From the NCBI GenBank assembly GCA_900073065.1, contig FJOG01000019.1:341326-405325 (forward strand): DNA of 64,000 nt. The letters are read 5' to 3'. Below are positions 49,688 through 60,801 of this stretch, in pieces. This DNA comes from Phialocephala subalpina. Lineage: Eukaryota > Ascomycota > Leotiomycetes > Helotiales > Mollisiaceae. Each line of letters begins with the position of its first letter. Positions within the stretch are counted from its first letter, which is position 1. The notes beneath the pieces were generated by a model. It saw nothing but the letters and a program-made list of their open reading frames with translations. It searched no databases and was not told where the DNA came from. A program made the translations under genes and the position numbers.

Positions 49688-50662
49688 TCATCGTCCCTTG
49701 GGTTTGCGTATAATAACCTTGGACCCCTCCAGTTGCCAGCCAACACCAAAGTCCTTGACCAGGACCTGCCATGAGGTGTTGGTGCACTCCTCGAGTGACC
49801 TCTGATCGATAGACAGATAGCTTCTCCCCAGGCACTTCAAGGCCTGTTTCGTAATGATATCCTCTGCAAACTCCATGAGCTTGGCTTTAAGACCATCTGC
49901 ACTTCGTTTGACTCGCCAGAAGAGGAAGTAGTTGTCGTGAGCCAGGGCGCGTAGAGTTGCGTCAACCTTCGCATCGTGTAATCCATATTCGTGTCTGACT
50001 GAGTATGCTTGAGCCAGGTCGTTTTGCCGACATGCGAGATCCAGGACCAGGTATCCTACAAATTCTTGCAACTCGATATTCGTGAGGGGTCGTACAGTGT
50101 GCATCTTCTTGAGGAGGTGCAGGATTGCTGGATGGTAGGACTCCATATGCTTCACTTGTATGGAGAGACGTATGCAGAAGATGTAGGCTTGTATGGAAAA
50201 ATCGTCAACTCGTTTCGAGGCGACAATACCCTCACGGAGCTTGCGCATTGCCATCATGAGTGTCGATATATCTTTATCGCTCGAGGAGCCAAAGCCAGCT
50301 ATCATGTTGTCGACTTGCACGTCCGTCGGCATTGAGGGAGCGGGTCGCTGCATTCCTGGGCGCTTTCCGTCCGCCTGCGATATGTCGAGTCGTGCAAGTC
50401 TGCGTGACAATTCATCGCCTCGGCCGGCGTCGGAGCAGAACGCCATGAAGCGCTCGACAATGCTTGTGTAGTACTGCTCCTGTATGCGGTGGTTGAGAAG
50501 CCTATTGTGATCAGTATGGTCCTCGAGAGAGGGACGCTGCGGGGCGATTGTTTACCTCTTATCGCCCTTGGATGGCAGGCCGATTGACTCCAAAGGATCG
50601 ACATTGACCTGCTTCAATCGCCCCCATGGTGCTGATGGCGTGCGACCTCCACGCGACGACAT
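49688..50662 (-). CDS. Conserved fungal protein with PCI/CSN8-PSMD8-EIF3K-like C-terminal half (about 306 aa)
   Basis: Two exons (50662-50556, 50501-49688) with a 54-nt intron (GTAAAC donor, TAG acceptor) give MSSRGGRTPSAPWGRLKQ at the N-terminus, joined to LLNHRIQEQYYTSIVERF. The unspliced second exon alone would start at an internal Met and lose about 55 residues. The C-terminal 180 residues are all-helical with LLKKMHTVRPLTNIELQEF, LACRQNDLAQAYSVRHEYG and a final winged-helix-like part (YLSIDQRSLEECTN). This resembles the CSN8/PSMD8/EIF3K type of PCI-fold subunits of the COP9 signalosome, proteasome lid and eIF3. I could not decide which complex, if any, it belongs to. It is divergent from the PAQR gene with 345 bp between starts. 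Confidence 0.75.
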
Positions 50663-51007
50663 CTATTCGAGCGCGATGTTGGGGACTTGACATGGGAATT
50701 GGATAGAAGTGAAGGAGGTTGATGGTTGAAGGTCTCCCCTTGGGTCTCGGTTCGCCTGCTTCAGCCACTTCTAAGGTAAAACAAGGTTAGCGCATTCTCG
50801 CCTACTTTGCCTCGGTGGCAGCGACATCCCATTTGATGTTGCTCCACCCTCAACGTTTTTGCAGGGCCGAGTGTTCTCGAAGGCATGTGCTTTCCTTCTC
50901 TGTCTATATATCGTCTCTAAAATCCAATTGTATACGTTGATCTATTTACCTGAGCCTTGATTCCTATTCTTTCCTCCTGTCGACATCTCCAACCTGCTCT
51001 TCATCAC
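50663..51007. promoter_or_regulatory. Divergent promoter of the PCI-like and PAQR genes
   Basis: Short region between two start codons on opposite strands; no discrete sites assigned. Confidence 0.4.
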
Positions 51008-52040
51008 ATGTCGGTCCGCCAAAGAAGACCCTCGACGACCGAAGTCATCGCCGACGCAGCAAAGAATGTCGGAAAGCACATACAGAATACTCTGACAGTA
51101 CTATGGGATGATTTACCTTCCTGGCAGCAAGACAATCACTACATTCATTCCGGATATCGGCCAGCCTCCGCATCATTCCAAAAGTCATTCGCAAGTCTCG
51201 GATACCTTCACAATGAATCAGTCAACATCTACTCTCATCTGCTAGGCGCATTGATGTTCTCCTCAATTGGAATTGTGTTGTATACTTCCATAAAGCTGAG
51301 ATATGAGTCCGCGGCTTTTTCTGATATTTTGGCTTTCGGATGTTTCTTTGCAGGAGCAGCATTGTGCTTGGGGATGTCTGCAACATACCATGCCATCTCA
51401 AATCACTCTCCAATTGTCGCCAAGTTTGGTAACAAGTTAGACTACGTGGGTATTGTGTTCTTGATTACTGGAAGCTTCATTCCAAGCATCTATTATGGTT
51501 TCTACTGCCATCCTCACCTGCAAGAGTTTTATTGGACAATGGTCAGTCACGCATTTCCATGATATTTCAATTTCACGCTCACATTCAAAGATATGCTCTC
51601 TCGGAGTTGGATGCGCTTCTGTCTCCATCTTTGAACGGTTTCGAACTCCAGCTTGGCGACCATATAGAGCTGGCATGTTTGTTCTCATGGGTCTGTCCGC
51701 TGTATTTCCCGTGCTTCATGGCCTCGAGATGTATGGCATGGAAGATATGCGGCATCGAATTGGACTCACATGGCTGGTACTACAGGGGTTTCTTTATATA
51801 CTCGGTGCTGGACTCTATGCAGTGAGTTCTCGACATTGCTCTTTGGTTGACTCAACTTGAATGACTCGCTAACATACTCAGGCTCGATGGCCCGAACGCT
51901 CATGGCCTGGAACTTTCGACATATGGGGCAGCTCGCATCAGATCTTTCATGTGCTCGTAGTTATGGCGGCAGGATCTCATTTGTATGGATTACTCAGAGC
52001 ATTTGACTTTCATCACAGCGTCCTCGGCTTGGCATGCTAG
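51008..52040 (+). CDS. PAQR/haemolysin-III family seven-helix receptor (Izh-like, about 307 aa)
   Basis: Integral membrane protein of the progestin/adipoQ receptor family; fungal members influence zinc and lipid homeostasis and are thought to act as metal-dependent membrane hydrolases or receptors. Three exons: 51008-51541, 51591-51821, 51882-52040. ATG at 51008 is the first in frame. The N-terminal cytosolic part is followed by HNESVNIYSHLLG (from about residue 68), the family signature at helix 1, then SATYHAISNHS and NKLDYVGIVFL in helices 2-3, and GSSHQIFHVLVV near the end. The His residues in SATYH and HQIFH are the expected metal ligands. Seven hydrophobic segments are visible. Intron 1 has donor GTCAGT, which is less usual, but its acceptor and frame are good. 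Confidence 0.93.
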
Positions 52041-52564
52041 CATTGGAGTGGGGAGCGTGGAGACTTTGAATAAGTACATTACGCAGCTCAAATCTTGTAA
52101 AATATAATAGATCTATAGACTGGAAGTCCTACAATTCTGAAAGAACATGCAATTGTTCTTGCGTTCCGACAAATGCCAAAGTGTTGAGCTGAGCTCGGCT
52201 ACGTATACTTCGTTCAAGCGCCAAGTTTGAAATATTTTGTTTCTCTTTTCTCTCTATCTCCAAACACATCGAACAGTAGACCTTGTGTTCCTTCCACTCA
52301 TCGCGAACGAACCGGCACATTTGCCGTCCTGTCAGTGTACTACCGGTGCTCTGGGAGAGCCTTGTCTAACGAGGCTGCAAAAATAGCCTCGGCCTCGGCT
52401 CCGGCTCACAAATCCGGGGGAGCATCAAGGTTCCCCACAACATCGCTGACACCATCATCGTCCATATGAACGACGACTTCCCTCACCGTCCTCCCTGAGG
52501 CTCGCACGAAGCACGATATATATCTCTACTTCAGCACATCACATCTACATACACATCTCCAACC
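52041..52564. other. Intergenic, no gene seen
   Basis: Contains the PAQR 3' UTR and the promoter of the SDR gene; CT/CA-rich just before the ATG at 52565. Confidence 0.5.
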
Positions 52565-53634
52565 ATGGCAGAACGTGCAGCCCAGATCGCCGGCCACCTC
52601 AACTACCCCAAGGGATTACTGGCGGGTCAGGTAGCTATTATCACAGGCTCAGGACAAGGCATTGGTGCTGAAACAGCACGTCTGTTTGCCAATGAAGGAG
52701 CCAAAGTCATAGTGTCCGACATTGATGCTGGTACGAAGCTTCATCTCAATCTGCAGAGCCATTGCTTACTCCAGCGACAGCGAAAGCACAGCAAGTCGCT
52801 GACAACATCAACAAGTCCGGCGGGAAGGCGACTGCAGTCCCAGGCGATATGCTGGATGCGGAATATATCAAGACACTGGTCAAGAAGGCTGCAGAGTTCG
52901 GGAATGGGAAGATCAACATCATCGTGAATAATGCGGGGTTAGCATGCCCAGCCAACCCTCACATCCGATACAATTGTTGACAAGCTCGCAGATACACCTG
53001 GGACGGCGTAATCCACAAGGTGGGTTCTCGTTCAAACCTCCTCCTTCTGCTGCTTGCAGACGGTTGATCGACACTCCCTCCCTTGACCAAGCAGACGCAA
53101 TGCTGACAAAATGCTTGCTAGATGACAGACAAACAATGGGAAAACATAATCGCCCTCCACAACACCGCACCCTTCAAACTCGTCCGCGAAGCCGCACCCT
53201 ACTTCCGCGTCACGGACGGCGAGCCCCGCTGCATAATCAACATATCCTCCACCTCCGGCGTCCACGGCAACGCCGGACAAGCCAACTACGGCCTCGCGAA
53301 GTCCGGAATAAACGGTCTTACAAAAGTGATTGCGAAGGAATGGGGCCCAAAGTTTGGCGTCAGAGCCAACTCGATTGCTTTCGGACATATCTTGACACGG
53401 TTGACGGCTGCGAAGGAGGAGGGTGCGTTTGTTACGACGCCAGATGGAGAGAAGATTGCTTTGGGGATACCGAAGGGACAGGGCTCGCAGTCGGCGAATG
53501 CGAATTTGGATATTCCGTTGAGGAGACCTGGGACGGCTACCGAGGCTGCGAGTAGTATTTTGGCTGTTGCTAGTCCGTTGTTCAGCTACATTACAGGACA
53601 GGTGATTATGGTTACTGGTGGCAGGAACATGTAG
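52565..53634 (+). CDS. Classical short-chain dehydrogenase/reductase (about 289 aa)
   Basis: NAD(P)-dependent oxidoreductase with a Rossmann fold. Four exons (52565-52730, 52775-52937, 52992-53019, 53122-53634); the third has only 28 nt, and all junctions keep frame. Cofactor loop TGSGQGIG begins at residue 27, IVNNAG follows, then ISSTSGVHGNAGQANYGLAKSG with the Ser, Tyr and Lys of the active site, and the C-terminal GQVIMVTGGRNM. SDIDA after the second strand suggests NAD(H) preference. The arrangement is like FabG/3-oxoacyl reductase or multifunctional-enzyme-type reductases. Substrate cannot be told. There is no targeting sequence and no obvious partner gene. Confidence 0.92.
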
Positions 53635-56600
53635 GCAAAACACAGAATACTTTTGAAATTGACAGCAGGTCTGCTGGAAACCTCTACTTGAAGGGCCTAG
53701 ATGTTTTCTTCTTGTCACCTTGTTGCTCGTCTGTTTTGCTTGATTGTTGTTTTTGCACTGCTCTCCTCTACCGCGAATTCCTTTCATTCACGATTGATTA
53801 TCCGAATCGTGTGAGAACTTTTGCCATCCTTCAATATCCGTTCTGAGTTAAGGCTATTGACCTCCCGTGCTTGCAGTAACCCTGTACGTCGGCTTCACGA
53901 GTCTAACAGCAATCACTGGAACTTCAGGCCGCAAAACCCTTCCACTGAAGCAGGAAGGTATTCTGGCACTGCATCGTGCCTTAAAAGACGGTTATAAAGC
54001 ATCGCCAATTCCCATCTATATCAAGCTTCATATCATACATATCATAGTCATTAATTTATACTTTCATTCATTCCTCTCTTTCGTCTTCATCTTTGTTATA
54101 TAAACATATCACTGCAAAACAATCATCTCAGCTTCCACATCCAGCGACTCGGACCACGGCAACAGCCACCACCTTCACATTCACATGTCACTATCACATT
54201 ACCACAGCATGCAGGACAGGGCTGCAACATCACCCACGACCGTGGAAGAACTTGTCCGGCACATGCGGTCCTTGGCTTCTAGATACCACCTTCGTACCCA
54301 TGCCCACGCCTTAGGCCTTGCAATCCTCTGGGCCATGCGATGCCAGGATCCCGGTTCAGCGATACTTTGGGTTTCAGCCGGATAGTCGACTTTCTTTTCG
54401 TCCTCGGACCGAGAATCCCCCACAGTCAACTGCTGGCCATGAACAGGGTCCTGTCAAGATCTACCGCCGAATGGGAGACAACCCGACTTGGGGGGAGATA
54501 GAGCTGGATTCGGAGGCGCAGGAGCGTTGGACTAGCTAAAGGGTCCCCTTCGCACCTAAGCAATCGACACTACACTGACAAAAGCCAACACCTTCGAATC
54601 GCGAGAGCCTGCCAATCCCTCTAGCTTTAAATCACTCTGGGCTAAACACTTCACGAGGGAGCATAGTATTGCCTTCTAGACATTAGGACATCACAGCAAC
54701 TCAACCGCTGCTAGGTCCTCTTTTGCGGGAGTAAATCATCCTTGGAGGCATATGTTCAGATACTGACGAGAGAGCAGCTCGGATCCAAACTCCTCCATCA
54801 TCACACTGTTCGTCTTGAAGCATGACATGAATAGCACATGCTATCCAAGATGTGGGGATTGACGTTTCTGGTTCACAGCGGAAGGCTGAACATACCATGC
54901 CTGTCTGACGACACCAGAGCAGAAGAGGAAATCCTAGATGCCGAGCAAGCTGCTCTAACTCATCACATCCTCACTCTGGCCCAGCCTATTACAGCACTTA
55001 CAACTCGAGCCGACCTTGTTTCGATTTCTCACCAGGCGCCTCGCGGTGTCTATGAGTCGAGCCGATCTCATGAGGGATCTTCCACCCACTTATAGAGAGC
55101 CGAGGGCTGCTTCGTTTGCCACGAACGTGCCTACGTACGACACAGCAGTCACAATTTCTTCCATGACTCCACCCTTCAGTCCTCAAAATTATTCGTCGGA
55201 TTCCAGGCACCTCGTGTATCAAGCGATCAACACCTTCGATAGTAATTATAGAAGGATCGAGCAGCAAGTTACCCTCCTACCCGGAGAGCAAAACTTGTAA
55301 GACCCGCAGCTCTCGTCTCCTCACTCGACTACACGAGTGGATGCACCAATTAGGTTGTAGGAGACCACCAGCGAAGTGGCTGGGTTTGTGCATGGGTCCG
55401 GGCTGTTGAAGTACATCCTCAGGATCTCCTCTTTTAGCAGCTTCTCTTGAGACCCAAGATTGCCGTCGCAGATCTCTACGTACATCCATTGCAGCCATGC
55501 CACCAAAGTAGAGCAACGTTCTCGCAGAGTACAACCAAACACAAGCAAGCCGCGATCCCCAATCGATCGGAATGCTTCGCAGCCTCGGGCATCGAGCCTA
55601 CCACAGAGACGCAAAGTGCCAGCATACGATCGCAACGACCGGTTCATACATGAATGACAACTGAATGCCCACGAGATCATCCATCACTATCGAAGGCTTT
55701 TCTCTTGCAATATCGGTCCTTGCACAAAATCCTATGCTCGTCTCCAAAGCTTGCATCCTAGCCCATTCTTGCCTTGGCAAGAGGGAGAGAAAGTCATCGG
55801 CAATGTAAGACCGACATGGCAGCAGGCAGCTCACAAACCAGCGACTTGCCTAGGATCTACCAGACAGCAAAGACAGCGCAGTCATGGAACCTCGGAACCA
55901 GGTGCGCGAAGAAGTCAGATATCCATTGCGAGACGAGCAGAGAAGATATGAAGCGAAGTGGTCAATGAGAGGGACCAAAAGCTCCGATTCCACACCAGAA
56001 ATCCGGGCGCGGCACTTACAAGCCTTTTAGCTACATTAGACAAACAAGTTGAAACCGAATTCAATATCGCCGAAACCTTCTAAGGAAATAAGTACGGTGA
56101 CCACCAAATGGCTCTTCCTCCTCTTTGGCCAACAATACCAAAGGCGAGAGACAGAGAATACAGAGTCGAGATAATCTTCACAACATACACCAAGACACCC
56201 ACACCACAAACCCGAGAAATCATTTCCCCTAAAGGAAACAAGGACTTCCCCAACCACAAACGCAACATGCTGACCCATTTCGAGTGCCAATACTCATCAC
56301 CCACGGTCGCCAATCACCCAAATGAGGAGACCTCTTCGGATAGAACCTGCAGTTCAAGTTCGAGGAGACAGAGAGACTTTGAACACAACTGCTCCGAAGT
56401 GGAACCTGCGCTAGCCGCATGTCAAAGACCAGGCCTCTGTCATCTATCTGGCATGGCAAACTTTCACGGCGGTTGTGTCCTCGCGCTCCAGACGATTTCG
56501 GACCTGCATGAGCGGACACACCGGAGAAATGCCTTATTGTGGACTTTGGAGAGTTGGTACTTTAGAGTGTATAGACAGTACCAGCACCATAGTACTGCCG

Positions 56601-57883
56601 CGAGCAGACGAAGCTCCTCAAGAAGCCTACCAACAGCACATTAGCGAAAAGTATATTCGAGATATTTACATCTTTCCCAGAGACCCAGAAGCAGCAAGCA
56701 GTGTGTCCCTCGAACGCTTTAGCTCAGCACATGAGCACCCTGGAGCGAGGATGAGATGAAACTATGGGAGAGGAAGCACATGGCATCTAGTCCCCAATAT
56801 GTGGACCTTGCATTCTAAGTGTCAGCACACCGACACATGCAAACCACAAAAGTAGTCCTCGAATCAGAGATCACTAGAAGAGGGTGAAATCTAGCGTTCG
56901 ACGGCAATATAGCAAAGAGCAGCATTTCCGTCAGCCTCACTGCGATCACCGATGATGGAAGGTGCCTCGAAAATAGAACTTCGGTTGAGGATGTGTCACG
57001 AAGCCATCGAAACTTGGAGCCGCTTCAGATAATCCCGAGACATTGAGAGAGGAATCATAGGACACCTCAATCCTCCTTCATGGACTAAGAGATTGAACAA
57101 CTCATCCCATTGGCACAGAAACATCGGCGCCGTCAAATTTCAGAAGCTCTACCGTGAATATCAAAAAATTGAGAAACAAGCTGCTCGAAAATCGCAGGAC
57201 CAGACCTCAGATGGAAAATTGCAAGAGCAAGTAAGACGTCACCCTAGTGGAAGTGAAGAAGCATTTGCAAAATCAAAGTACGCAGACATCTAACCGTTTC
57301 GCTATCCTCGATACTCCGATCGGTCCCACTTATACGGCGGATGCAATGACCCACGGTCTCGAGGATGACATCGTTGAGAAATATGTCAAGCATGCCAAGA
57401 ATTACACCAACGATTGTGGACGAGAGGCTCTCGCTTCTAGGATTTGTGATGTTGAATAACTTCACAAAATCGATGGGAAACTGAACGCATGGAGGGATGG
57501 GTACTGAGCATGTGCTGAGACAATCGATATGGCAGACAGATTAGGGATAGCGATCATAACCGAATACTATCTCATGCAGCGAGAGGAGGAAAGGGGGGGG
57601 AAGCAATGCAAGAAAAAGATCGAAGTTCTATCAAGTGAAAGCGAGTGACTTACTCCTCCTTGAACATGCGAGGATACTGTCAGAAGGTGTGAATGCCTCT
57701 GAAGTACTAACACAGTAACGGCGCACACGGGCACCCTCGAGACGACAATCAGCGAAACGCCAAATACACCCCACATCTTCGGAAGAGGAAACGCTTGTCG
57801 AGTAACGTTGAAGGCTTGTGTAATGCATCTTGCTGTAATGAGAACGTGCCTTTGAATCCAAATTGATCAAGTCTAATGCTACT
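53635..57883. other. Gene-poor stretch of about 4.2 kb
   Basis: Short frames only. A zinc-finger relic near 56.5 kb is listed separately. Two adjacent frames (57093-57293 and 57247-57459, plus strand) have balanced composition and could be pieces of one decayed or spliced gene, but no family is recognised. Confidence 0.45.
56470..56560 (+). pseudogene. C2H2 zinc-finger relic
   Basis: One frame reads SDLHERTH and the frame next to it reads SGHTGEMPYCGLW across the same bases. Together they resemble the end of one C2H2 finger and the TGEKPY linker leading to the next, broken by a small deletion in an ACAC run. No complete finger remains. The call rests on this one short match. Confidence 0.35.
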
Positions 57884-59034
57884 TCATGCCGCTGCAATTT
57901 TACCAAACCGATACTGCGCCCAACTCAAACTCCCTTCAGGGAAAGTCCACAATTGTTCCCCAAGATCCGAGCCTGCAGCGCCTGCACTAACATGCATCGG
58001 AAGAATATGCTCCACAGATGGATGCGCCTTTCTAGCATCACTGCGCTTCATCAAAGCCGACATCTTTGCCTGACGTTCCTCTGGGTTCGCGGTAGCAGCC
58101 TCTTTCAATGCCTGGTCAAAGCTGAAGGCGTAACTGAACGGCATTAGCAGGAACACAATCGACCTGATCTTGCCAGAAGGATTTACTCACTCCGTGGTCT
58201 TGCCGGTACCCCACGTGGCCCGGAAATCACGAAGATTGTGAACAGCCAATCCCGCGCCGATGATCAGAACCCCTTCATCTCGCAGACTTTCCAGCGCCTG
58301 CCCCATGCGGTAATGTAGATCGTAGTCCTCGTTATTGAATAGCGAAACTTGTACGATAGGAACATTCAATGGGTTCTTCTTCGGATCAAAAGCTGTCAGG
58401 GCTGTGTATCAGCAACGCGATACCAAGAATGTATATGACAGATAGAAGAAAATCATAACCTGCCAACCATAAAACCGGCCCAGACGCCATGATCAAGACC
58501 TCGTTTGACTCTCTCGACCTCAATACCGGCACCCGCAAGCTTCTCAATAACTTTTTCGGCAACTTTGGGGCTTCCCTTGTTCGGATACTCATATTCGTAA
58601 TAGTGCGGTGGGAAGTTGTAGAAATCATAGATGAGATCCGTATGCTCGGCGGCATTGATCGAGATCTTGCTTGGGCCGTCTTGCCAGTGCGCAGAGAAGA
58701 CGACTACTGCTTTTGGTTTGACATTTGTCGTGATCTCCCGTCCGACTGCAGCCAGTTTGGCGTAGGCAGGGTGTTCTGTGTCTTCCATGAAGTTTGGCCC
58801 TCCTATTCCGACGAAGTAGACGGGCATCCGTGAAGGAGCACTTGGAGATGAGGAATCGGACATGATGATTGCAGATTGCGTATTTGATTGTGTAGTTGCG
58901 GCTTGGCAGATGCTGCTTGTGTTCGACTGGATGGTGCGGTAGGCAAGTGGGATGGACAAGCTCGCAAGGAGGACAGCAAAGCAGAGGTACTTTAAACGGA
59001 GAACTGAAAGGATGGAAGATAGAACCAAGAACAT
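57884..59034 (-). CDS. LigB/DODA-type extradiol dioxygenase with an N-terminal membrane anchor (about 340 aa)
   Basis: Family members open catechol rings, for example 4,5-DOPA, with a metal ion. Three exons: 59034-58464, 58392-58191, 58133-57884. Residues 14-33 (LKYLCFAVLLASLSIPLAYR) form a signal anchor; the catalytic region starts at about 70. Conserved parts are VYFVGIGGPNFMEDTEHPAY, VVFSAHWQDG (His116), LDHGVWAGF (His182), VPIVQVSLF, IIGAGLAVHNLRDF and HILPMHVSAGAAG. Many relatives have SHGGP where this protein has GIGGP, so one usual metal-binding His seems absent. The first intron appears to use a GC donor (GCAGGT) with CAG acceptor, because no GT site gives a continuous frame. An internal start (MSDSSS) would yield a cytosolic form. 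It faces away from the SDR at 59761. Confidence 0.88.
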
Positions 59035-59259
59035 GACCTGCCACGTTCAGCTTTCCTTGTGTCTTAGAAAAGGGAAGGAGCAATCGGCGTCTTGTGGGTG
59101 TAGCATTATCAATAATTGGAATCATCCCGGGAGCAAGCTGACAAACGATCCATTCTCTAATGCACGAAGGGCGGGATTTCAGAATGTTGTCGAGATAGAG
59201 TTCAATACGAATCCTTTGTCGCATGTGTTCGATGTTCAATATCCTGCAGCGTAGGCATT

Positions 59260-59423
59260 CCCGCGCGGGTCGGGGTTCGGCTTTATGAATTGGGTTCTCA
59301 GCCCATCATGTTGATTTGTATGTGGCTGAAGCCATTCCTTATTGGGAGCCCCGCGCGGCTTACATATCCTACAGGGCTCTCCGCACGCGGTCTCCCCTGG
59401 CCTTGGCACATCATCGCGCGCGG
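59260..59423. promoter_or_regulatory. Cluster of CCG/CGG inverted repeats in the divergent DODA/SDR promoter
   Basis: CCCGCGCGGG (59260-59269, a perfect palindrome), CCGCGCGG (59351-59358), CCGCACGCGG (59381-59390) and CGCGCGCGG (59415-59423) lie within 165 bp. CCG and CGG half-sites with a spacer of 2 or 4 are the kind of site bound by Zn2Cys6 regulators, and one is encoded 3 kb away. The link to that regulator is inference. Confidence 0.5.
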
Positions 59424-59760
59424 CTTGTGGGTCCCAATTAACTTAAGTGAGCCAGTCTTGGTCAACTAAGTTGCTCTGGCACTGCATAATTGATATGGTG
59501 TAATTGTTCCTGTCCGACCTTCGACCCCGCATGTTGGAAGGGGGTGTAAATCATGACTGTGATTTCAAATCTTCGGAAAGAACAAATCCCCGGAAAAGAC
59601 GTAGTTTAGGCCAAAGCGTGGTGAATGAATGTCGACTCCGCTTGGTATAAGTAGAAGACATCTCGGCTCCAAGTTGGTTACATTTTTCCATTCCATATCT
59701 GAGCTTCTTTGCAACCCCAAACCTATTTGATACATCTTCACCATCGACTATAAAAGCACA

Positions 59761-60507
59761 ATGGCAGCCCCTGTTGCACTCATCCTCGGAGCTGGGCCTA
59801 GGGTCGGTGCTTCCGTCGCTGAGAAACTCGCTAGCAACGGATATCTGGTTGTCACTGCGTCTAGGAGCGGGAGTGGCACCAAGACCAACAAAGGGTTTCT
59901 CTCCCTCAAGGCAGACTTCTCCAAGCCCGAATCGATCCCAGCATTGTTCGATGCCGTCAAGACTCAGTTCAACACGTCTCCCAGCGTCGTCGTCTACAAC
60001 GCGGCGGCACTCACGCCACCTCCCGATAATGACTCTGTTCTCTCTGTTCCAGCGGAGAGTGTCCTGTCGGATCTGAATGTCAACACAATCAGCCCTTACG
60101 TCGCAGCGCAGCAGGCTATCATTGGATGGGAGACGCTGCCCAAGGAGACCAAGAAGACGTTCATCTACACCGGCAATATGACGAACGTCTCCATCCTTCC
60201 AGTGCCAATGTTCCTGGATCTAGGCATGGGAAAGTCGGCTTCGGCCTTTTGGATCGGGGTTGCTGACGCCACGTACTCGGCCAAGGGGTTTCGGTGAGTG
60301 TTTCTAAGAAAAGCTCCTAGTAGACTGTTTCTGACGTTCGCAAGGTTCTTCTACGCCGATGAGCGACAAGAAGATGGTCAGTTCAAGGGGATGGCGCTCG
60401 ACGGTGCCGCACATGGCGAGTTCTATGCTCAGTTGGTGAACCATGTGGGGAATGTGCCATGGCACGCGACGTTCGTGAAGGACAAGGGTTATGTCCAATT
60501 CAAGTGA
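59761..60507 (+). CDS. Atypical short-chain dehydrogenase-like protein (about 231 aa)
   Basis: Two exons (59761-60293, 60345-60507) with a canonical 51-nt intron. The N-terminus MAAPVALILGAGPRVGASVA contains a GxGxxxG-like cofactor loop (GAGPRVG), followed by VVTASRSGSG, ADFSKPESIPALFD, VVYNAA in place of NNAG, and LNVNTISPYVAAQQA. The typical Tyr-x3-Lys active site is not evident: the region after FIYTGNM reads FLDLGMGKSASAFWI, so catalysis may differ or be lost. Fungal proteins of this type are annotated as short-chain dehydrogenases without known substrate. It is divergently transcribed from the DODA-like gene with 726 bp between starts and is followed on the other strand by a Zn2Cys6 regulator. 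Confidence 0.82.
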
Positions 60508-60801
60508 CGAGTTCAGGCTGGAATGAGGATCTGGATAAAGTTCAGTTAGATACTCAAATCAATGTCATTGTCGAGGATCAAGTGCCCTGAACGCAGGAGA
60601 GATGTTTCCACCGTTCTCAATTTCCCAGCCCTGCATGGACTTTCTCGATACCACTTCTTCTGAGCAAGTACCATCATTAAGTAGTGCCATGCCATTTTCC
60701 TGGACGCGGCATTTGAGCCCAATGCAGCCCGTAACAATGTCCTAGCGAAGCTGGGAATTTGAGAAAGCTGATTGTTTCCCTTTGTTTGCGTGCCTGCTCT
60801 T

